From: Coix lacryma-jobi var. lacryma-jobi
Lineage: Eukaryota > Streptophyta > Magnoliopsida > Poales > Poaceae
DNA: 64,000 bases
Direction: 5' to 3'
Assembly (NCBI GenBank): GCA_009763385.1
Contig: CM019824.1
Coordinates: 179,160,725-179,224,724 of the forward strand
A model generated the notes under the pieces. That model did no database searches. It was given only the letters and a program-made list of their open reading frames with translations, and was not told the origin of the DNA. Shown here piece by piece: positions 19,178 to 31,198 of the stretch (the stretch's first letter is position 1; every line of letters starts with the position of its first letter). Both the position numbers and the translations under genes were made by a program.

Positions 19178-20803
19178 ATGTCGACGGCTCCCAGGCGCCC
19201 CTTCCGAGGACGCGGCGCCCCGCCACCCGGCACCGGCTACGTCCGCCGCGGCCCCGCCCCTGCCCCCGCCGCAGGCCCAGCCGACGGCGCCAAGACCCTG
19301 CGCAAGCCCGTCTTCACCACCATCGACCAGCTGCGCCCCCAGACGCACGGCCACACCCTCACCGCCCGCGTCATCTCCGCCCGCACCGTCCTCGACAAGC
19401 CCTCCACGCACCTCGGCCGCACCCGCGTCGCCGAGTGCCTCGTTGGAGACAGCACCGGCACCGTCCTCGTCACCGCCCGCAACGAACAGGGTATGCTGCC
19501 TGCGACCCGCTTGCTCCCCGTACACTTTTTTCTCACGCGCGTCGATCGCTCGCTCGCTTGCGCTTCCGATTCCGTCGACAAACTGATCTGCTATCCGTTA
19601 ATCTCTAGTCGGATTAGACTACACATGTCGTACGATTGCAGATCTGGCGCTGCCCTTACGACCGGATATGCTTCTTCATGTATATAACTGCTACTGATTA
19701 GTGCCTGTGTTTTTTCATAACATCAACTACCTGGTTCCTAGCCTCCTACTCCATCTGTTTCTGCCCTGTTTTGATTTGATTCATCTGCTTACCATGCCAT
19801 GATGTTGTGTGTGCTCCTACTGTTACTTATCACTCGCAAGGGATGGAGGGATCTGGTGTCAATTGCGTTGCAAATGTCCTGCCAGAGCAGTTCTAGTGCC
19901 TACATTATTGCCATATTCTAGTGCCTACATTATTGCCATATTCTAGTGCCTACATTATTGCCATATATATTTTTAAAGTTGCTAGTATATATTTTGGAGC
20001 ATGCTTTGTGAGCCTTCAATAAATACGGGAAACTCTGGGTGACCAACTGACCAACGCACATCTGTTGTCTCCCACATGGTGGTAACGTGATGGTGGGAAC
20101 TAGGACGTGGTGACATGCAGAAACCGCTGGGTTGTTATAGATAGAAGAAACGTAGTTGGTTGTGCCCCCTGCGTAATGGCTCATGCATGATATGTGTCAT
20201 TTTGAAACTCCTGGATGTTTCTTTTGTTTTAGACGTTGCTGGTTACCCCCTGCCTGATCACTCATGATAGATTGTTCTTGCTTTTAGAAACAGAAGATTG
20301 ACAGTTTTGTGATGATTCTTTCTGATGTCCATATGGCATTACAAGCTACTTGTGGTTGCTTCTGCTATGGAAAATCTTCAGTTTTCTCGTGCATGATAAC
20401 TCTTTCTGATGTCCATAATATTGTGCCAGTTTGGATTATTACATATTGCACTAATCCTGGTTCATCATATACCTGCATGGAATCTTGAAACATTGCCTTG
20501 TTGTGGTTATGTGCTTATTTATTATAATTACGTTTGTGATATCCATCATTTTTGGTTAGTTGGTTACAAATCTAACCATGCTTTCCTTTTTTGGGATGAT
20601 TGTGGACAGTTGAGCTTCTGAAGCCAGATACAACAGTGATCTTCCGCAACGCCAAGATTGACATGTTCAAGGGCACCATGAGGCTGGCAGTGGACAAGTG
20701 GGGCCGGATTGAGGAGACTCAGCCTGCTGATTTCAAGGTGAACCAAGACAACAACATGTCGCTGGTGGAGTACGAGCTGGTGGATGTGGATGAAGACGAA
20801 TGA
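19178..20803 (+). CDS. OB-fold nucleic-acid-binding protein (At4g28440-like)
   Basis: Two exons, 19178-19490 and 20610-20803, join in frame to give 168 residues (GT at 19491, AG at 20608-20609). The N-terminal ~35 residues are Pro/Arg/Gly-rich and probably disordered. The rest forms a single OB fold related to SOSS-B/hSSB1-type single-strand binding proteins, with typical segments FTTIDQLRPQTHGH, AECLVGDSTGTVLVTARN and the highly conserved FRNAKIDMFKGTMRLAVDKW. The tail is acidic (DVDEDE). Plants keep this as a small, widely expressed protein whose function is poorly known; binding to nucleic acid is inferred from the fold. Confidence 0.92.
19891..19965 (+). repeat. 25-bp tandem repeat, three copies, in an intron
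   Basis: Three head-to-tail copies of a 25-bp unit beginning TTCTAGTGCC and ending ATTGCCATA, nearly identical, inside the single intron of the OB-fold gene. Confidence 0.9.
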
Positions 20804-22046
20804 GCAGAAGCGATATTATCATCCGTTGGGTGAAGTTGGGCTGTGGACATATGTTTCAGTTAAGGAGGCAGTAGCTTTAGGCTCCTATGATCCTATCTAG
20901 TTATTATTATTAATTATCCTGGAAGACTGGCGATTGGGACTGTTAGTTTTAAGAATTATTATCTTGAAGAAGCATGTCGAATTATGTACAGCAGCAGCAG
21001 GTGTTCTGTCTGACTGATGCTTTCCGTTCCGTGACGCCTAGTCTCTTAATGCAGGTGTGTTTGTGAATCCATTTGAGTTGGCAATGTCTGTTTTTAAGTT
21101 TCGGTGTATGCTGAAAAAATGAAGGTGGCGGTATTTATTTCTTGGAGTGGTTGATTCTTGCTATAGTATAGTATCAGAAATGTGATTATGGTTATTATTA
21201 TGGGACTTGTTATGTGCAGCTCTGTTTTTGTGGACTGAATCGAACTGGGTGGTTGGTTGGTTTGCAAATTTGAGATCCATAGATTGACGTTGTTGTTTAG
21301 CAATTGGCATAAATTTACACTGCATCTATTCACTGACTAGGACTGTCTTCCTCTGGGACCAGGAACATCTCCGGTTTTATTAGCAAAATGATGAAAAAGA
21401 GAAACAGATACAAGCCGTTTCCCAGCCGGCAGCAGCTGTTCACTTCAACCCTTGCCGTCCGCACATCGACCCCATCAACCTCCGTCCGTACGGTATGGAT
21501 TCTAGCCCGTGTAGCCAGTTGCCCAACTGGCTCGTGCTCTTCAATCTCACGCTTGCTGATTCCCGTGCAGTAATAGTTATAGTTTGTTTGCATTTTCATT
21601 ATTTTTTTCAACTTTTCTTTTGGGTTATGATTATGATTATGATGGCCCCAACTGCATACCGCCGCCCTCAATCTACACTCACCTCTTCCTCTTACTGCTT
21701 TGCTGAGGAGCTCATTTCAGGAAATCAAGATTCAAGAGGTGGCATCTGGTTCAATTCTGTATATTACCATACCAATGCACATTTCTAACAAGATCGGGAT
21801 CACTCACCCAACTAATCGGTCAACGCTGCTCAGCAATTTGACACTGCTGGTAATCTCTTACCTCTCTCATTCCTTCGACACAAATCACTATAACGAACCT
21901 CTCTTCCAGTTCAAACTAGACCATATATGTATATTAGCTCTAGTAGTACATTTGGATACACATGACTCTGATTAAACTTGCCTTCCCTTCATCTTCGATG
22001 AAGCTGTGAAATCCAGACTTCAAATCACGTCCATCTTCACTTTAGC
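20804..22046. other. Convergent intergenic region
   Basis: This lies between the 3' ends of the OB-fold gene (+) and the GDSL gene (-) and holds their untranslated regions. No conserved coding sequence or transposon end was recognised. ORFs of up to 113 codons lack family motifs. Confidence 0.35.
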
Positions 22047-23956
22047 CTAGCTATAGAGTTCTCTGATGGAACCCATCATCACATTTGCGATGACCTGGTT
22101 CGTCCTCTCTGTTGGATGGACAGCGTCCCAGTATAGGTACTTGCTAGGGTCTCCACATGTTCTTCGCCCTCGGCATGTTTGCCCGACTTCAATCACCCCC
22201 GATCCGCAACACCCTCTTGACACTTCTGTTAGGCCTACCGTTCCCAAAACACAAGCAATTGATTAGCCAGACCATAAAAATATATACTTCTTATGCCTGT
22301 GGTACAGTCAAGAAACACAACTGCTGCATACATACCAAAGGCATTAGGATCCACCGTCGCGTCATGTATAGTAGTATAGGTGTCTATGTATGAAGTTCTT
22401 ATCTGGTGCTGAAAATTTATGAAATTCAGCAGTTGAATCAGCTTCGAGTTGAACGAACTTGCAAGCTGATTTAACGGCTCGTCGCATCTGTCCGATCCTG
22501 TGCCCACCAAAGTTCGGGCAATTGGCAAGCAACCCATCGGGGGCAGTCCGACAAAAATAAATCTCCTTCCTCCAAGCATTATCATGGCCTAAGACATATG
22601 GTACGCGCTACAAATTATTACAGTTAATAGATATGCTAGATGCTAGTTTGACAGTGGATATGTGTACCTGGGTATAATTAGCGACGTGCGCTATCAGGTG
22701 ATTCTCATACAGTTCCATACTAATTGCATTTGACCGATTTGATGCAAGATAGACTGAAAGCAAATCATTTGTGCCAGTGCTTATCACAAAGGCAGCCCTG
22801 TTAACAAGTCGCTCTGCTCTTCTTGGTCCAAGCAGTGTTCGGATGAGTAGTTTGTAACGGAAAAGGTTGCGCAGTTGTGCAGAGAATGACACCACATTCT
22901 ATAAGTAGGAAGATTAGCTGGTTAGTAGTTCAGAAACTCAAAGTAAAATTGCTTGCAACTATTATTTTATTTTTTTTGGTTTTAATCATCTTATTGCAGG
23001 TGCAATCAATGACATACTATTCTGTTGGCAGTGCTATCGTCATATCCGGAGCCGCCTGATGCAAAGCTCACACCCCTCCTGAGCTGGGCCAACCTCAGAT
23101 TCGGGTCAAAGAAACCTGGAATAATCCTCGATATGCCTAGTTTCTCAGCTGCATGACACCAAAGCTCTCAGTTAAGTATCCTAAACATTAGTCACCTTGA
23201 AAGGGCAATGCGGTTTTTTCATGGATTCTTCTTTTGTTCATACATGCGCTTGATCCTGTTCTAGCATGCATGATGCAACATCTATATCGATCTATCTGTA
23301 CATGCATGCATGCTGTAAAAACAGACTAGTGGTAGTGGTAGTATCATAAGCAAGCAGGGAGATGGATAAATTAAGGGGATGGCTCTTGTGTTACCTAACA
23401 TATCTGTGGCTAACCGGCCATTGGTGAATCGGCCAGTCGGCCTGCGTCCGTAGAAGTTGACGCCGTAGGGCAGGAAATTTGCCCTGGCTGTGGTGGGCAG
23501 GTGGTTGTTGTTTCCAGGGTCCACTGTTGAGTCTCCAAGTACAAGGAGTGTAGCACAGCCCGTAGTGCGGTTGATGGTCATTCCAGGCGTTGCAGGACCA
23601 GGAGTGTCCTGTGGTGGCACAACCAACCTTGGCGGTGCAGGATCTTCCTGACCCGGGTCCTGGTTTGGCGCTGCCGGTGGTCCTGGATCCTGCTTTGGCG
23701 GTGCTGGTGGTCGCCGATGTGATGATCCCCGTCGTCGTGGCGGTGGCGGTGGCGGTGGAGGTGGAAGAGGTGTTGGCCCAGGCGCCTGTGGTGGCGTTTG
23801 CTGATCTGCTGGTGGTGGTTCGGGAGACTCTGGTGCAGTCTCCGGTGCATCTGCTGGTGCTGCTGCTGCTGCTGTTATTCCACAGTGCAACTCCCCGGCA
23901 AGCAATGCCACTACCACTATGAGTAGCAGCAGCAGCAGCAGCTGGAAACCCCTCAT
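22047..23956 (-). CDS. Proline-rich GDSL esterase/lipase (APG-like)
   Basis: Five exons on the minus strand: 23956-23395, 23148-23018, 22898-22668, 22588-22336 and 22234-22047. They join in frame to 454 residues. MRGFQ at 23956 is taken as the start because it opens a strong signal peptide (residues 1-25); the upstream extension does not. Residues 32-125 are a Pro-rich, Arg-containing linker, as in the anther protein APG. The hydrolase domain has block I with GDST and Ser143 as nucleophile, a GSGYDD segment, block III GTND, and block V DAVH (about 429-432) supplying Asp and His. Family members are secreted acyl-ester hydrolases acting on cell-wall, cuticle or pollen-coat substrates; the substrate here is unknown. 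GDST replaces the usual GDSL/GDSV. Divergent to the HGO gene. Confidence 0.92.
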
Positions 23957-24899
23957 GGCTTGTGTTGTTGTGTACTTGTATGAGGATATGAGAGGAGGCG
24001 AAATCCAGGCTTTGTTTGGGTTGGCAAGAGCTACGGATGCATGTATGTGTGGGTGTGCCGGACGGACTCTAAAGTGCAAGTGCAGCATGAAATCCCATGT
24101 ACGTATATATGCAAAGGGTATGAGCAAAATATATATACGGTGCCCTGTGAAACCTATGAATCCCTTCCAAAGGCGGTTTGGTGCATGTTAGGTGGGGTGG
24201 GGTGGTTTGGTTTGGTTACTAGAGGAGGGCTGCTTTGTGTGAGCTTTCTCTTTGGTTCGTAAAGAGGGAAGCGGAATGCAGATGATGATGAGTCGATGCT
24301 CCCAAGCAAGCAATGGCTGTTGTTATTCCCTGTTCGAGCTAAAGAGGTATCTGGATGGAGGCCGTTGTTGTCATTTTACAGAAGTGGCATGCGGTGTATG
24401 TAACAACAATGGGGGTTAGTAGGTTAGCCAGCCTCGTGACATGACATGCATGGTCGAGGTGTGTGTGTTGCAAAGAGCTTTGAAGCTGTTTCCAGAGCAA
24501 ACTAACTGAACAAATGGAATATATAAGGCTCTTTTTGTCACGAATGTGTTGTGTGAATTATACCTGTGATGGTCGCTGTAAATTTGGTCGTGTTTGTTTG
24601 TCAAGATAAGTTTTTTTTTTTTTTTGGCAGATGCAGCAATGCAATGCAATGCAAATCGATCTGGGTCGCTGCGTCCCTGTCCCTGATCGGACGGTCCAGA
24701 AGAGGATAAACACGTCCGCAAGTGGTGCCGTCTAGCTCTTGTTTAGCCTGCTCTTCTTTCCTGCTCTGCTGGATCCGATCCAACCAAACCAAACCGTATC
24801 GAAAGCCTGCTGCTGCTGCTTGGCCTTGCCGGCTTGCGCCCGTCTCCTCCTCCTTGGGGTTGGATCCTTGGATCCTCTGCGCTGCGGCTGCGATCAGCA
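23957..24899. promoter_or_regulatory. Shared divergent promoter region, GDSL (-) and HGO (+)
   Basis: About 940 bp separate the two start codons, so both promoters lie here. A TATATATAC stretch near 24128-24138 is placed to serve the GDSL gene, and a (T)23 run sits at 24609-24631. A CT- and TGC-rich stretch just before 24900 is the probable HGO leader. No further motif could be assigned with confidence. Confidence 0.4.
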
Positions 24900-27531
24900 A
24901 TGGGCACGGAGGAGGAGCAGCAGCCACGTCCACGTCCTGCTCCTGCGCCGCCCGAGCTGCGCTACCTCTCGGGGCTGGGCAACAGCTTCTCGTCGGAGGC
25001 GGTGCCGGGGTCGCTCCCCGTGGGGCACAACAGCCCGCTGGTGTGCCCGCTGGGGCTCTACGCCGAGCAGCTCTCCGGCACCTCCTTCACCACCCCGCGC
25101 GCCCGGAACCTCCGCACGTACGTCGTCAATCCCTCTGCCTTCTCAGTTTCAGTTTGGGTTTGGGTTCCATCCATTCCTATCCTCGCCGCGTGGGAGACGG
25201 AGACGGTGGGTGGGATGGGGATCTCGGATTCTCATTCGTTTGGGTTCCATGCTGCTGCTCCCGCTGGCCGCTGCAGGTGGCTCTACCGGATCAAGCCGTC
25301 GGTGACCCACGAGCCCTTCTACCCGCGGAAGCCCACCAACGAGCGCCTCGTCGGCGAGTTCGACCGCGCCACCACCGTCGCCACGCCCACGCAGCTGCGC
25401 TGGAGGCCCGCCGACGTGCCCCTCCACCCGGGCCTCGACTTCATCGACGGCCTCTACACCGTCTGCGGCGCCGGCAGCTCTTGCCTCCGACACGGATACG
25501 CCATCCACATGTACGTCGTGCTTCCACTACCGCTTCCTACTCTTAAGATTACGCTTCTTACACTCCTTATATTACAACCAAAGCAACTGGTAGCTAGCTG
25601 TTGAAACCAACTTGTTTCACTGAATCGGACGGATCCATCCTCATGTGCGAAACGGAACCTAACGTAACGTAGGTATGCTGCTAACAAGTCCATGGATGGA
25701 TGTGCCTTCTGCAATGCCGACGGCGACTTCCTCATTGTTCCCCAGCAAGGAAGTAAGTTCTTCCTTCATCACCTAATTATTAATCACCAGGAACGGGAAG
25801 GATTCCATTTCCGTTACATTCTTCTGAACCTCTTATCCTCTACTAGTACTGTCTGTCTGTCAGCTAGCACTTCAACTACATATTCTTTTGTTCATGTTGA
25901 ACTACCACTACTTCACTAGACTAGTAATAATCACATCACATGCTTCTGTGTTCGCGAGGCTTTAAGTGTTCCACCTGTGGCACTCCATGTCGTTCCTGCC
26001 TTTATTATCTCCACGATTCAAAGCCAAAAGCAATGGCTGTTGCAGGGAGGGTCATAAGCATATTTGGTGCAATGTCATATTCAGCAATCAGCAGCGCTTG
26101 CCTTCTCTTTCTCTGTGGAAATAATAATAATAATAATAATAATAAAAAGTTCACTATCTGTCATGTTCTTTTGCCATCACACAAGCCCAGGGTTATTGAT
26201 CACAACCGAATGTGGAAGGCTGCTCGTTTCACCCGGCGAGATCATCGTCATTCCTCAAGGTTTCCGCTTTGATGTTGACTTACCGGATGGCCCCTCGCGT
26301 GGCTACGTCTCTGAGATCTTCGGCACCCATTTTCAGCTCCCTGATCTTGGCCCAATTGGTAGGTAATAGTGCCCACCCCTTTTTTGGGAGTGGGCTTCCC
26401 CTTTTCCAATTTTGTCACACCAAGAACCCAAATAGTATGACTAACTCTCTGACTGTGTGTGTGTGCAGGTGCCAATGGTTTGGCTTCACCAAGAGATTTC
26501 CTTTCCCCGACAGCATGGTTTGAGCAGGACCACCACCCTGGATACACGATTGTGCACAAGTATGGCGGTGAGCTGTTCACTGCCACACAGGATTTTTCTC
26601 CATTCAATGTGGTTGCGTGGCATGGCAATTATGTCCCTTACAAGGTATCCATTGTAGCCCAAATTCTAGCTAGTACTTCTTGTGTCCTTTGTACTTGTCA
26701 TTAAAATGTGTCTGCTCTTTTCTGGTGACTCCATTCTGTTTCCTTTCAGTATGATCTGAGTAAGTTCTGTCCATTCAATACTGTCCTCTTTGATCATGGC
26801 GACCCATCAGTAAACACAGGTAACTGATTTTCACGGTACGGTTCAATTTGTGTGGAATCCGCTGCATCTTAAGGCCTACCACTAACCGTTATGTGCCTCG
26901 TATGCTTTGCTCAATTAATTTGCAGTTCTAACTGCGCCAACTGATAAGCCTGGCGTTGCGTTGCTTGATTTCGTAATATTCCCACCTAGATGGCTGGTTG
27001 CTGAAAATACATTCCGCCCTCCGTACTACCACCGCAACTGCATGAGCGAATTCATGGGCCTCATTTATGGGATATATGAGGTAAGAGGAACCACATTAAT
27101 GGCTCCTTTTGTCTCCCTCTCTGACATCTGCTGGAATGCACTGCAGCAGTCATGAAGAACAGCTTTCTCAAGGACAATTGCATAACAAGATAGTGGTTTG
27201 TGTTTGTGAACCTGTGCAGGCTAAGGCCGATGGTTTCCTTCCTGGAGGCGCCAGTCTTCACAGCTGCATGACACCACATGGGCCAGACACCAAGACATAC
27301 GAGGCAACAATCAGCCGTGCTGGTGCCAACGAGCCATTCAGGCTCAGTGGTACGTTGGCGTTCATGTTTGAGTCTTCGCTTATCCCTCGCGTGTGCCGAT
27401 GGGCTCTAGATTCCCCGTGTCGAGACCTCGATTACTACCAGTGCTGGATTGGATTAAAGTCCCACTTTTCACATGACAATGGTGGAGTGGCGACCATCGA
27501 GCCTGCTGCTGGTGCGCATGAGGAAGAGTAG
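24900..27531 (+). CDS. HGO: Homogentisate 1,2-dioxygenase
   Basis: Eight exons: 24900-25117, 25277-25510, 25673-25752, 26191-26358, 26469-26644, 26750-26819, 26926-27080 and 27220-27531. All have GT-AG junctions and join in frame to 470 residues, the usual family length. The enzyme opens the ring of homogentisate to maleylacetoacetate in tyrosine breakdown, with non-haem Fe(II), in the cytosol. The start MGTEEEQQP is followed by the conserved YLSGLGNSFSSE. Iron ligands are visible as the His of PPYYHRN and Glu of MSEFMG (exon 7) and the second His of the LHSCMTPHGPD segment (exon 8). The proposed catalytic His lies in VAWHGNYVPYK. All key residues are present, so the enzyme should be active. 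It also limits homogentisate supply for tocopherol synthesis. Confidence 0.97.
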
Positions 27532-28457
27532 CTAGCTGGCTTACTGCAGCAGCCTCCGGTCGATCCTCCTCGCGTGTGTATACTATCTACTTTGTGTAGA
27601 AGGCAGAATAAATCTTCTTTCCAAAGAGAAAGGCAGAATGAATCATACATTACAGACTCTGCTGGCTCTTGGGTGGTCAGCTGTAGTGCTAGTTCTGCAG
27701 TCTGTAGAATGTATCAGCCACTAGTTAGTGTGCATAATAACCATAACGTACAGAAGCAAGCAATTTGCAGCAATAGCATGGGAATAAATGACAGATTGCA
27801 TACATAGATAACTGATGTTTGTGTGATTATATATCCCACAGGGGCAGTGATGCTGATGGTGCAATGTGGATTGTGGAGTCAACATGACACGTCAGTTAGG
27901 GACAGACAGGAAAGGGGATGGACGGAATGTGATATATAACTGCATCTTCCTCATCCTTACCGAATTCCTGATATAGTACTATGTGATATTTTAGCAGCTT
28001 ATTAATGGGAGCAGGCAGGCAAATCACAAATGCATGGCTGTTGGTTTCTGGAGCTTTGCTTCAGTATCTCCTGCTGTCGGTTTCTAAAACTTTTAGCAGG
28101 CAGGGACAGGCGGCTGATGTGGTACGCTAGTGGTGGTGTTGGTTGTTGGGGGGATTTATCCTTTGATTGGAAATTGCTGATTGGCAACCCTGTTCTGTAC
28201 GATTAGGTTATTGCATACAGCATACTATATTACTAATAAGCAAACTGTATAGAGCAGATAAATAAATAAACTTGACTGGACCCATCCGATGGAAAATTTA
28301 AAGATTACCGTTATACTTTTGCTAAATTGGAGATATACCATCTTGTCCTACATGTCATTGACTCATGCGTACCTCACATGTTAGTGAAATACCAATGACA
28401 TATCTCTAAGTTTGCAAAGTTATAATATAATTTCTAAATAAAATAGTAAGTATAGTA
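27532..28457. other. HGO 3' flank
   Basis: Contains the HGO 3' untranslated region (AATAAA near 27607 and 27782). Around 28310-28440 is a low-copy repeat sharing CATGTCATTG-GCTCATG-type words with 41640-41720. No gene is visible. Confidence 0.35.
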
Positions 28458-28710
28458 CTCTCTTCATTCCAAATTATAAATCATTCAAAGAATCTTAAAA
28501 AGTCAAAGTATCTTAACTTTAACTAAAATTATAGAAAAGGATACAAAAATTTATGACATCGAATAAGTACATTAAATATAATTAATAAAAATCTAATAAT
28601 ACTTAGTTGATATCATAAATATTATTATCTCATCATAACAATTTAGTCAAATTTTAAATGCTTTCACTCTCAAAGGTTTTTAAATGACTTATAGTTTGGA
28701 AAGGAGAGAG
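28458..28710. mobile_element. Stowaway-like MITE
   Basis: About 253 bp flanked by TA on both sides (28456-28457, 28711-28712). The ends are CTCTCTTCATTCC and its imperfect complement GGAAAGGAGAG, with a longer inverted repeat including AAATCATTCAAAGAATCTT. AT-rich interior, no coding capacity. Confidence 0.75.
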
Positions 28711-29029
28711 TAACAAATTTGTGAGGCGAGCAAATTGTCGGCATCGATGGATAGGAATCGTCATGTAGTGAATGAATGTTAGGAGTAAGACATAGGAGCA
28801 AGATATATTAGAACTGTGACGCAAGCAGACCGCTGGTCTGTCAACATAATTCCAATTCCAATTACTATTGGAGGTGACTTTGAGAATCATTTAGCCGCAT
28901 CGCCATGCTAGGACAGGCCGACAGGGTCCAAATGCGCTTTGGAGAGGGTTGAAGAATACCAAAGGTTATATATGTCCTGCTTGCTAGGGCTTTTTTTTTT
29001 GGCTCGCTCCTCTGGCCACAAGTGTCTGC

Positions 29030-29279
29030 GGGTCTGTTTGGACGTGCCCAACTAAAATTTAGCTAGCTAAAATTTCAATGTAACACTTTAGCTAACTAAA
29101 AGTTTCTCAGTTAAACTTTAGCTAAGTATTTGGATGCTCTAGCTAATAGACTCAGCTAAATTTTAGCTAGCTTTAGCTAGGTTAGAATAGCTAAAAGCTA
29201 AACTTTAGTTGAGCTATTTAGATGTCTAACAATTAAATTTAGTCAGTTAAAGTTTAGTCGGTGTATGCAACCATGACCC
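29030..29279. mobile_element. MITE with GGGTCTGTTTGG-type end
   Basis: About 250 bp beginning GGGTCTGTTTGGACG and ending CCATGACCC, with an imperfect terminal inverted repeat of about 38 bp. The interior is filled with TTTAGCTA/TAGCTAAA words. This is a common grass non-autonomous DNA transposon type, probably hAT-like. Confidence 0.6.
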
Positions 29280-29372
29280 TAGTTTAATCCTCGTATGGTT
29301 ATCTGTAGACATATATATTGGCAAAAATGAGCAAATAGTTTGGAGAAACAGTTGTAAATAAATATTCATATA

Positions 29373-29685
29373 GGCCTTATTTAGTTGGGGGTGTAAAAAG
29401 TTTTTACGTGTCATATCGGATGTTCTGACACTAATTTAGTCTATTAAAAATAGACTAATAAAAAAATAAATTACATATTTCGTCTGGAAACCGTGAGACG
29501 AATTTATTAAGACTAATTAATCAATCGTTGTCAAAACATAAACTTATTAGACTTGAAAAGTCGTCTCACAAATTACATGTAATTGTAATTAGTTATTTTT
29601 TAGTCTATATTTAATACTTCATGTATGTGTCCAAACATTCGAGGTGATTGGTGAAAAATTTTAAGGGTTGGAACTAAATAAGACC
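29373..29685. mobile_element. MITE with GGCCTTATTTAGTT end
   Basis: It starts GGCCTTATTTAGTTG and ends AACTAAATAAGACC, an inverted repeat, with ATA on both flanks. The interior includes TTTCGTCTGGAAACCGTGAGACG. Related sequence occurs at 39195-39480. Confidence 0.7.
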
Positions 29686-30729
29686 ATAGTACTATAGTAG
29701 TAACAGTACGCACACTGCAACATGGTACTATATAAATGCTTGCAAAGGAAGATAAGATAGAGTGATCAGAGTTGGCACGGTTGGAGCAACCCAATGCAAA
29801 GTTAGTGTTGTGACGTATCAGGGAGTGATTGGATTGGACAGGGAGGAAAAAATAATTAGTCAGTCAATTGTCTAAGCAATCTATGGTGTTAGACCGCCAG
29901 ATGTAGAAATAAACTAGGTACGAGATGTAGAGAGCTAGGTGCAACAAGTCAACATCAAAAGTTTATACTAGCTTCTCCTCTGTCCTGAGAACACATTTAT
30001 GTAATGGGTGACTATAGGCTCGGTTCGGCAGGACTTATAAGTTGGTTAATAATCTGAAACTGTTGATTTGTTGTGAGAGAAAAACACTATTCTATGACTG
30101 AATGAGATCAGTTTTTTTTATTGTGCTTACATTGCTTAATAGGATTAATTACTATCATAATTTATGCGCGTCAACGTTAGGGTTCCATGTGTTTAGGGCT
30201 TCATGTCTGACACCCTTAGAAGGAGAGAGAGGAGAGGGGGTCTCCTCCGTTGGTGGCATGTTGAAGACGACAAGTAAGAGCGAGACGCTGTCGAGCCGTT
30301 GATACAAGACAACCTAGTAAAAAGAGCTCGTGGTGGGTAAGAGGATCATGCGTTCTTCATCTGATTGAGATTAGTGGAGTACAGAGTGGTGTGGTGGGCT
30401 GAGCGAGGGCGAGAAAAGGGGAGGGGGGCACGACCGATTAAGATGATGAGGCTGGAGCAGAGGACGTGATGGAAGAAGAATAGGACCGATAGTGAGGGAG
30501 TATTAGTTATTGGAGATGTTATTAGTAATTAATGAGAAATGCATATGCATTATGTGTATAAGGACACTTGTAATTATATTAAATCATCTAGTAGCTCTAA
30601 GCCAATTTCTCCAATAATACTAACTCTTAGTAATAATTTATAGTATTATTAGACTCATATGATATTCGTACATTATCTTAGAATATGTCTATGAGCCATA
30701 AAAAGATAGTTTTTTCTTTCTTATAATAA
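29686..30729. other. Intergenic region with transposon fragments
   Basis: GGCTCGGTTCGGCAGGACTTATAAG near 30016 resembles one end of another MITE family, but no matching end was found. The rest shows no gene. The 66-codon ORF at 30102 has no recognisable motif. Confidence 0.35.
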
Positions 30730-30979
30730 ATCCATCCCAAATTATACGCATTCCAAGAATCTTGGAGAGTCAAAGTTTTTCAACTTTGACCAAATTTATA
30801 TAATAAGATAATAATATTTATGATATCAACTAAGTATAATTAGATTCTTCATTAGTTATATTTTCATAATATATATATTTGATGTTATAAATCTTTGTAT
30901 TTCTCTCTATAATTTTGGTCAAAGTTGAAAAACGTTGACTCTCCAAGATTCTTGGAATGCCTTGTAATTTGGAATGGAG
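30730..30979. mobile_element. Stowaway-like MITE with ~60-bp inverted ends
   Basis: The two ends are near-perfect inverted repeats of about 60 bp. Each contains the self-complementary CCAAGAATCTTGG and the pair TTTTTCAACTTTGACCAAA. About 250 bp long, AT-rich interior, same family as 28458-28710. Confidence 0.8.
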
Positions 30980-31066
30980 GCAGCAGTAGTCTACTACTGA
31001 GCTGAGGAGGAGGAACCAGGAGCGGACGCCAGCCGCCGTTCCAATCCAGCTACCGATTAGGTTAGA

Positions 31067-31198
31067 TGACGTCCACGTCACTGACAGGTCTGCCCTACTT
31101 GGCTTTGGCTGCGCGCGTTGGCCCTCCACTTGTCCGTCCGACGGCGCTGGGTACCCCCCCGCTGACACGTGAGGCCCGTTTGGCGCGGAACCCACGTG
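31067..31198 (+). promoter_or_regulatory. Cluster of ACGT-core (bZIP/bHLH-type) elements
   Basis: TGACGTCCACGTCA (31067-31080) contains two inverted TGACGT sites. CACGTG G-boxes follow at 31166-31171 and 31193-31198. They lie about 0.8 kb upstream of the probable first exon of the MEI2-like gene. Such elements bind bZIP or bHLH factors; function here is inferred. Confidence 0.45.

Noticed and set aside
18779..19525. Minus-strand ORF of 248 codons
   Set aside because: It overlaps the promoter and first exon of the OB-fold gene in antisense and is Gly/Ala/Arg-rich with no domain.
26064..26190. (AAT)n-containing ORF in HGO intron 3
   Set aside because: Intronic; the exon begins at 26191 after a clear CCCAG acceptor and keeps the enzyme in frame.
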